A stretch of DNA of 64,000 nt from Actinomycetes bacterium (GTDB lineage Bacteria; Actinomycetota; Acidimicrobiia; Acidimicrobiales; Ilumatobacteraceae): contig JANYCT010000033.1 in the NCBI GenBank assembly GCA_025360105.1, positions 1-64,000 of the forward strand, written 5' to 3'. Below are positions 58,860 through 64,000 of this stretch, one piece after another. The number at the start of each line of letters is the position of its first letter. The first letter of the stretch is position 1. Position numbers and translations under genes: made by a program. Below the pieces are notes generated by a model. The model did no database searches, had not been told where the DNA came from, and was given only the letters and a program-made list of their open reading frames with translations.

Positions 58860-58932
58860 AGTGGCGACGTTAGCCGTCGTCACCAGCGGGAACGGCGGCC
58901 GTTCAGGCTGGCGAGGTGAGACCGTTGACAAT

Positions 58933-58951
58933 TAGTTCGATAAACGAACTA
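58933..58951. promoter_or_regulatory. palindromic candidate MarR operator TAGTTCG-ATAAA-CGAACTA
   Basis: Perfect 7-bp dyad in the divergent intergenic region, immediately after TTGACA (58925-58930) and upstream of the MarR GTG at 58971. Confidence 0.65.
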
Positions 58952-58970
58952 TCTCCGCTAGAGTTGAGAT

Positions 58971-59447
58971 GTGCCAACCGTTCAACGTCCCCCACAGGGC
59001 CAACTCGAGCGGCGTGCCGACGGTGAAATCGCGCAGTCGCTGCGCCTTTCGGTGACCCGGCTGGCGCGACTGTTGCGCCAGCAAGACCGCACCGGACTTG
59101 GTCCCACGTTGACCGCGGCGCTCGCTTCGATTTCGCGTGCCGAAGGGGTAACCCACGGCGAGCTTGCTGCGCTCGAACAGGTTGCGCCCCCCACCATCAC
59201 GACCGTCGTGTCGAAGATGGAGTTGCTCGGATTGGTGAGGCGCGAAACCGACGCGCGAGACCGTCGCGTGACTCGCATTCACATCACCGCCGCTGGTCGA
59301 CGTCAACTCGACGACGTACGGAATCGCCGAACGGTGTGGTTGCAGAACCAGTTGAACGCGTTATCAGCCGACGAACTCGAGCGGCTCGCTGCGGCCGCCG
59401 ATGTGCTTGTCAAACTCACCCAAGCACCTGCGGACGACGGATCATGA
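58971..59447 (+). CDS. MarR family transcriptional regulator
   Basis: EGVTHGELAALEQVAPPTITTVVSKMELLGLVRRETDARDRRVTRIHITAAGRRQL. Confidence 0.93.
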   Translation: MPTVQRPPQGQLERRADGEIAQSLRLSVTRLARLLRQQDRTGLGPTLTAALASISRAEGVTHGELAALEQVAPPTITTVVSKMELLGLVRRETDARDRRVTRIHITAAGRRQLDDVRNRRTVWLQNQLNALSADELERLAAAADVLVKLTQAPADDGS

Positions 59448-60667
59448 AGCGCGGCGGCACGTTTGCTTCCATGAAGATTCGTAATTTCCGGCTGTTCTTC
59501 ACGGGTCAATTGATCTCCCAGGTTGGCAACTGGCTCACGTTGATCGCGCAGACATTGCTCGTGCTGAAGCTCACCAACAGCGGCCTTGCGCTCGGGCTGC
59601 TGGCCGCATGCCAATTCGGGCCGGTTCTGCTCATCGGTGCCTGGGCCGGATTGGTCGCCGATCGTTCCGACAAGCGCAAGCTGCTGCTAGCGGTGCAAAC
59701 ATTCGCGATGGCGCAATCGTTTGCTCTTGCGGCTCTCGCGTTTATGGATAGGCCGCCGCTCGTGGCGCTGTATGCCGTGGCAATGTGCGGCGGCTTTGCC
59801 ACCGCATTCGACAATCCGGCGCGGCGAGCCTTCGTTGTGGAGATGGTTCCCGAGAGCCACGTTCAGAATGCGGTGAGCCTGAACAGCGCGCTCATGACCG
59901 GGTCACGTGTGGTCGGCCCAGCGCTGGCCGGACTCCTCATCCACACCGTTGGTTACGGCTGGTGTTTCGTCGTCGATGGTCTGTCCTACATCGCTGTGCT
60001 GATCGGACTCTCGATGATGCGTACGAGCGAACTGCGCGAGCGCCCGATCTCGCAGCGCGGCAAGGGACAGGTACGTGCAGGCCTTCGCTATGTGCGCACG
60101 GTGCCCGACTTGTTCATTCCACTGATGATGATGGCGATCATCGGCACGTTCACCTTCAACTTCAATGTGGTCATGCCTCTGCTGATCAAGCGCACGCTCC
60201 ACGGCGACGACCGCACCTTTACGCTCGTTTACTCGGTGATCAGTGTCGGCTCACTGATCGGCGCGCTCGCGTCGGCGCGCCGCGTCACCGTTACAGTCCG
60301 TCACGTCGTCGTCTCGGCCATGGCCTTTGGCGGGGCAATGATCTTGCTCGCCGTCACGCCGAGTCTTGCCTTCACGTTTCCGATCGGCGTGCTTGTGGGT
60401 GCGTCGAGCATCGCCTTCATGACCTCATCCACTGCGCTGGTACAGGTGCGTGCGGATCCTTCGATGCGCGGTCGGGTGCTTGCACTGCAAGCGATCGTGT
60501 TCCTGGGCAGCACTCCCATTGGCGGGCCGATACTTGGCGCCATATGCCAGGTGTTCAGCCCGCGCATCGGCGTGCTCGTTGGCGGAGTCGCTGCATGCGT
60601 TGCAGCAATCTATGGATGGCACGCCACGCACATCGACGTACCGCTGTCCACGCAAGCGGTGGCCTGA
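59444..60667 (+). CDS. MFS transporter
   Basis: NFRLFFTGQLISQVGNWLTLIAQTLLVLKLTNSGLALGLLAACQFGPVLLIGAWAGLVADRSDKRKLLL; ATGA overlap with MarR stop. Confidence 0.93.
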   Translation: MKRGGTFASMKIRNFRLFFTGQLISQVGNWLTLIAQTLLVLKLTNSGLALGLLAACQFGPVLLIGAWAGLVADRSDKRKLLLAVQTFAMAQSFALAALAFMDRPPLVALYAVAMCGGFATAFDNPARRAFVVEMVPESHVQNAVSLNSALMTGSRVVGPALAGLLIHTVGYGWCFVVDGLSYIAVLIGLSMMRTSELRERPISQRGKGQVRAGLRYVRTVPDLFIPLMMMAIIGTFTFNFNVVMPLLIKRTLHGDDRTFTLVYSVISVGSLIGALASARRVTVTVRHVVVSAMAFGGAMILLAVTPSLAFTFPIGVLVGASSIAFMTSSTALVQVRADPSMRGRVLALQAIVFLGSTPIGGPILGAICQVFSPRIGVLVGGVAACVAAIYGWHATHIDVPLSTQAVA

Positions 60668-60671
60668 GCGA

Positions 60672-61370
60672 TCATCGCCCGTTGTCGCCGAAGCGGAATT
60701 CGTAGGTGAGTTCGTCGAGTGTGGCTATGAGGCTGGAGTCCAGCGGTGAGTCGTCTGCGGCAATGACCTCGGCAAGCTGTGCTGAACATCCGGGCGGTCC
60801 AGTACCGCTCCTGATACCGACCCGCCGCGTGACCAAGCGTGAACCGCCCACCCTCGGTCGGTGCGCCCGGGCGGTGCTTGCCCGTGAGGAATCCACCGGC
60901 GAGCGGGTTGTAGGGGATGACGGCGATGGACTCATCGGCGCAGAGGGGGAGAAGCTCGCGTTCGTTCTCCCGCAAGAGCAGGTTGTAGCGGGGTTGCACG
61001 GAACCAAATCGGGCCGTGCCGAGGCCCTTGCTACGTCCCAACAGGCGGGCGAGCTGATAAGCGAGAAGGTTCGAGCAGCCGGCGTAGCGGAACTTGCCGA
61101 CCGTCACCAGATCATCGAGCGCGTGCATGCTCTCGTCGATGGGCGTGTTCGGGTCGTAGCCGTGCAGTTGGTACAGGTCGGCGTAGTCAGTGCCAGTCGA
61201 CGGAGCGACGCATCGATCGAACACATGATGTTCTTGCGTGACTTGCCGTGGTCCCAGCGATTTCGACCGGTGGGGAAGAAGCACTTGGTCGCCACGATGT
61301 AGTTCTCGCGTCGACGCATCAGCCATCGACCGCCGATGTCCTCGGTGCGGCCAAATCGGATGTGTTCCAT
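60672..61370 (-). pseudogene. aldo/keto reductase pseudogene
   Basis: NYIVATKCFFPTG (one frame), DYADLYQLHGYDPNTPIDESMHALDDLVTVGKFRYAGCSNLLAYQLARLLGRSK...IPYNPLAGGFLTGKH (second frame), AEVIAADDSPLDSSLIATLDELTYEFRFGD (back to first frame); N-terminal and late internal segments missing. Confidence 0.8.
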
Positions 61371-61406
61371 AGCCGGGCTCCATAGCCAGCCTGTTGACTG
61401 TGAGTC

Positions 61407-62297
61407 GTGCCGATCCTGCTCGCGTTTGCCTGTGCTGTGGTCTATGGCGTCGCCGACTACTGCGGCGGTCGCGCGTCGCGTTCGGCAGCGAGCACGGTGG
61501 TGAGTCTGATCGGTCAGGCCACCAGTCTCGTGCTCGTCTTGGTGGTCGTGTTCGTGATGCGAACGTCGGTACCGAGCTGGAGCGACTGGGCCTGGGGCGG
61601 TGCTGCCGGCGTGGCCACCGCTGTCGCACTCGGGGCGTTTTATCATGCTCTCTCACACGGAGCGATGACTGTCGTCGCGCCAATCACGGCCGTCACGAGT
61701 GCTGCAATTCCCGTCGCGGTGGGGCTCTTCTCCGGCGAACGCCCGGGCGCCCTTTCGCTGGCTGGCATGGCATTGGCAGTTGTGGCCGTGGCGCTTGTGA
61801 GCGGCGCGGTCGGCGAGCGTCACACGGCCACACCGTTGGCCACCCTGCTTCTGGCGTTCGTGGCCGGAGCTGGCTTTGCGGTGATCTTCGTGACGCTTGA
61901 TCGAACGTCGCACGGCAGCGGCATGTGGCCGCTCGTCTCGGCGCGCATCGTGTCGGTGTTACTGGTTGGCGCCTTCGTGCTCGTCGCCTCGCATCGTTCG
62001 CGCACCGTGCGCGATGGTGCCGGTTCGACTGGCGTCAGCGCTGCCGGCATGAGCGTCACGGTGTGGCGGCTTGCCATGCTTGCGGGGGCCCTGGACATGG
62101 TCGCGAATGTGCTCTACGTGCTCGCTGTGCGGCGCGGTCTGTTGTCGGTCGTGGTCGTTGTGGCCGCGATGTATCCGGTGAGCACGGTATGCCTCGCCTT
62201 CGGACTCGACCGCGAGCGCGTTTCCAGATCGCAGGCGCTCGGTATGGCGCTTGCTGTCGCTGCGCTCGTGCTCGTCAGTCTGGGGAAGACGGGGTAG
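61407..62297 (+). CDS. EamA/DMT-type transporter
   Basis: Ten TM-like segments; FYHALSHGAMTVVAPITAVTSAAIPVAVGLFSGERP. Confidence 0.85.
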   Translation: MPILLAFACAVVYGVADYCGGRASRSAASTVVSLIGQATSLVLVLVVVFVMRTSVPSWSDWAWGGAAGVATAVALGAFYHALSHGAMTVVAPITAVTSAAIPVAVGLFSGERPGALSLAGMALAVVAVALVSGAVGERHTATPLATLLLAFVAGAGFAVIFVTLDRTSHGSGMWPLVSARIVSVLLVGAFVLVASHRSRTVRDGAGSTGVSAAGMSVTVWRLAMLAGALDMVANVLYVLAVRRGLLSVVVVVAAMYPVSTVCLAFGLDRERVSRSQALGMALAVAALVLVSLGKTG

Positions 62298-63639
62298 CGG
62301 CGGCATCCACGATGGCAAGTGACTCTCGGCTGGCCGATAAAAAGATGCCCTTGCTCATCAACGACGGCTCCGCTTTGCGGCGCAACACGTAGATCGCGGA
62401 GCGCCCGGCGTGGATGGTCGGGTCATCGGGAGCGGCCCAACCTGCAAAGTCGGCAAAGTGACAGGCCAGGCGCAGGTCGCCATCAGCTGCGGCGAGCTCG
62501 GCTCTGCGCATCAGCACCTCGGGGCCGCCGACGAGCTCGGCCAACGCCACCGCAACAGCAGCATCGGGCGACGGCTTCAGCCGGCTCGCTGCGCCGTCCC
62601 ACCAACCACCGAATTGGCGCCAGATGTTGTGCACCACGAACTCGGGTTCGTCATACAGCGGACGCAGGTATGGCTTTGCAAGCGTGTCTGCCGGCACCCT
62701 CACGGTGTGCAGGATCGTGTCGAGGGTTGCACCGCTGTTCATCATCGCGATCACTTCCGACACGAGGGTCTCGAGCGCTGTGGCGATTTCGTCGAGTACG
62801 CGCGCAATGCGGTCGGCCCCACTGATCGGCAGTCCGTGCGCAGGCAGCAACAGCTCGGGGCCTTGCGCGATCATCGCACGGAGCGCCGCGGCCCACTCGA
62901 TGGGGTACCGCTGTACCTTTTGGGGATTGCCGGCGTTCGGGAAATTCCAGATGAGGAAGTCGCCGCTCATGATGCAACGACGCTCGGGAAGCCAGGCCCA
63001 GAGATGATCGTCGGTCTCACCTCGTGCATGATGCAGCTCGATCATTTCGTCACCCACAGACATGGTGTGATTCGTCGCGAAGGTCTCTGTTGGCCGCATC
63101 GTTCGAGCGGGCAGGAAGCGCCGTGCATTGCGAGTGTTCACCGTCACAGCGCTGGAACCGTGACTGGTATCGAGGTCGACGTCGCCAATGCCGAGGTTTA
63201 GTTCGCCTGCTAACCCGCCGAACTGGCGGGCATTGATGATGAGGTTCCAGTTGTTGGTGTAGTCGTAGCGATCGAGGCGATGTGCGACGTTGTCGTGTCC
63301 GATCACGTGCGGGGCCGGGTGACCGTCGCGCTCGGCTGCCGCAGCGAAGAAACTACTGCCACCTACGTGGTCGGCGTGGCCGTGCGTATAGACGAGGTGG
63401 CTGACCGGCGCGAGGTCCCATCCGCGCAGCGCACCGACGACTGCCTCACCAGTGGCCACGCCCGAGGAATCGAACGCGACGATGCCCGCGCCGGTGCGCA
63501 GGGCCACGCAATGGCTGAAGCTCTCGACGATTGCCAACCCGTCTCCGAGCTCGCTCAGTTCGTTGGTGACCCGATTCACCGGCTGATCCGTGTAGCCGGA
63601 GTCAATGATACGAGAGGAGAGATCGAACAGGTCGGCCAT
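62275..63639 (-). CDS. MBL-fold hydrolase, alkyl sulfatase-like
   Basis: LVYTHGHADHVGGSSFF (HxHxDH), DHLWAWLPERRCIMSGDFLIWNFPNAGNPQKVQRYPIEWAAAL. Confidence 0.9.
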   Translation of the reverse strand: MADLFDLSSRIIDSGYTDQPVNRVTNELSELGDGLAIVESFSHCVALRTGAGIVAFDSSGVATGEAVVGALRGWDLAPVSHLVYTHGHADHVGGSSFFAAAAERDGHPAPHVIGHDNVAHRLDRYDYTNNWNLIINARQFGGLAGELNLGIGDVDLDTSHGSSAVTVNTRNARRFLPARTMRPTETFATNHTMSVGDEMIELHHARGETDDHLWAWLPERRCIMSGDFLIWNFPNAGNPQKVQRYPIEWAAALRAMIAQGPELLLPAHGLPISGADRIARVLDEIATALETLVSEVIAMMNSGATLDTILHTVRVPADTLAKPYLRPLYDEPEFVVHNIWRQFGGWWDGAASRLKPSPDAAVAVALAELVGGPEVLMRRAELAAADGDLRLACHFADFAGWAAPDDPTIHAGRSAIYVLRRKAEPSLMSKGIFLSASRESLAIVDAAATPSSPD

Positions 63640-63667
63640 GCATCCGACGCTAACGGCCGACGAGGTC

Positions 63668-64000
63668 TCAGCTCTGCTTCAGGCGTCCTCGTAACGCAAC
63701 GAAGGCCGATGTGAACGACACCACGCCCAATCCGCCGATCGCCAAAAACGCCTTGAGCAATGCAGGGCCGTTCCAATCCTCGAGCACCAGTGAACGCAGA
63801 CCATCGAGCCGGTAGGTGACCGGATTCCAACTGGCCACGGTGCTGAGCCAACCGGTGAGTGCCTCCTTGGGCAAGAACGCAGTGGTAAGGAACGCGAACG
63901 GGAAGAAGAGCAAGAAACTGGCGTTGACTGCAGCGGGGTTCCCGGTCTTCAATGCGATTGCGCAGGGGAAACCGGTGAAGGCAAGTCCCCAGAGCCCACC
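63668..64000 (-). CDS. ABC-2 type (DrrB-like) transporter permease, C-terminal part, truncated by window end
   Basis: GLWGLAFTGFPCAIALKTGNPAAVNASFLLFFPFAFLTTAFLPKEALTGWLSTVASWNPVTYRLDGLRSL. Confidence 0.85.
   Translation of the reverse strand, partial: GGLWGLAFTGFPCAIALKTGNPAAVNASFLLFFPFAFLTTAFLPKEALTGWLSTVASWNPVTYRLDGLRSLVLEDWNGPALLKAFLAIGGLGVVSFTSAFVALRGRLKQS

Overview
The window is about 64 kb of GC-rich, densely coding chromosome. Protein-level similarity suggests an actinobacterium, possibly Acidimicrobiia; this is an inference, since no 16S gene is present. Most of it is ordinary core or metabolic content: groES-like, hisI, trpE, ygfZ, ppdK, terC, dnaG, a primary sigma factor, ahpC/ahpF/oxyR, transporters, SDRs, Rieske oxygenase and acyl-CoA synthetase. 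Three tRNAs are present: Asn-GTT, one with anticodon CAT, and Val-TAC. Accessory material lies at 11.6-15.7 kb, directly downstream of the CAT tRNA. It contains a tyrosine integrase wrecked by an internal out-of-frame deletion, a DUF433/DUF5615 toxin-antitoxin pair, a lipoprotein, and a degenerate tandem duplication of an excisionase-like gene plus its leader. The most unusual items are: (1) a cytochrome P450 fused to a C-terminal cyclic-nucleotide-binding domain, translationally coupled to a GNAT-like protein, with a GGDEF/EAL protein and a class III cyclase-ATPase nearby; (2) a GNAT acetyltransferase fused to an AAA+ ATPase immediately upstream of the ahpCF-oxyR locus; (3) a shared TTACY-N6-TTACCGTTG direct repeat upstream of two genes that bracket a two-component system; (4) a coupled 49-aa membrane microprotein missed by the ORF track. 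Several operator palindromes and terminator-like hairpins were also read directly. No CRISPR array or intact transposon was seen. All family calls come from motif recognition by eye; no searches were run.
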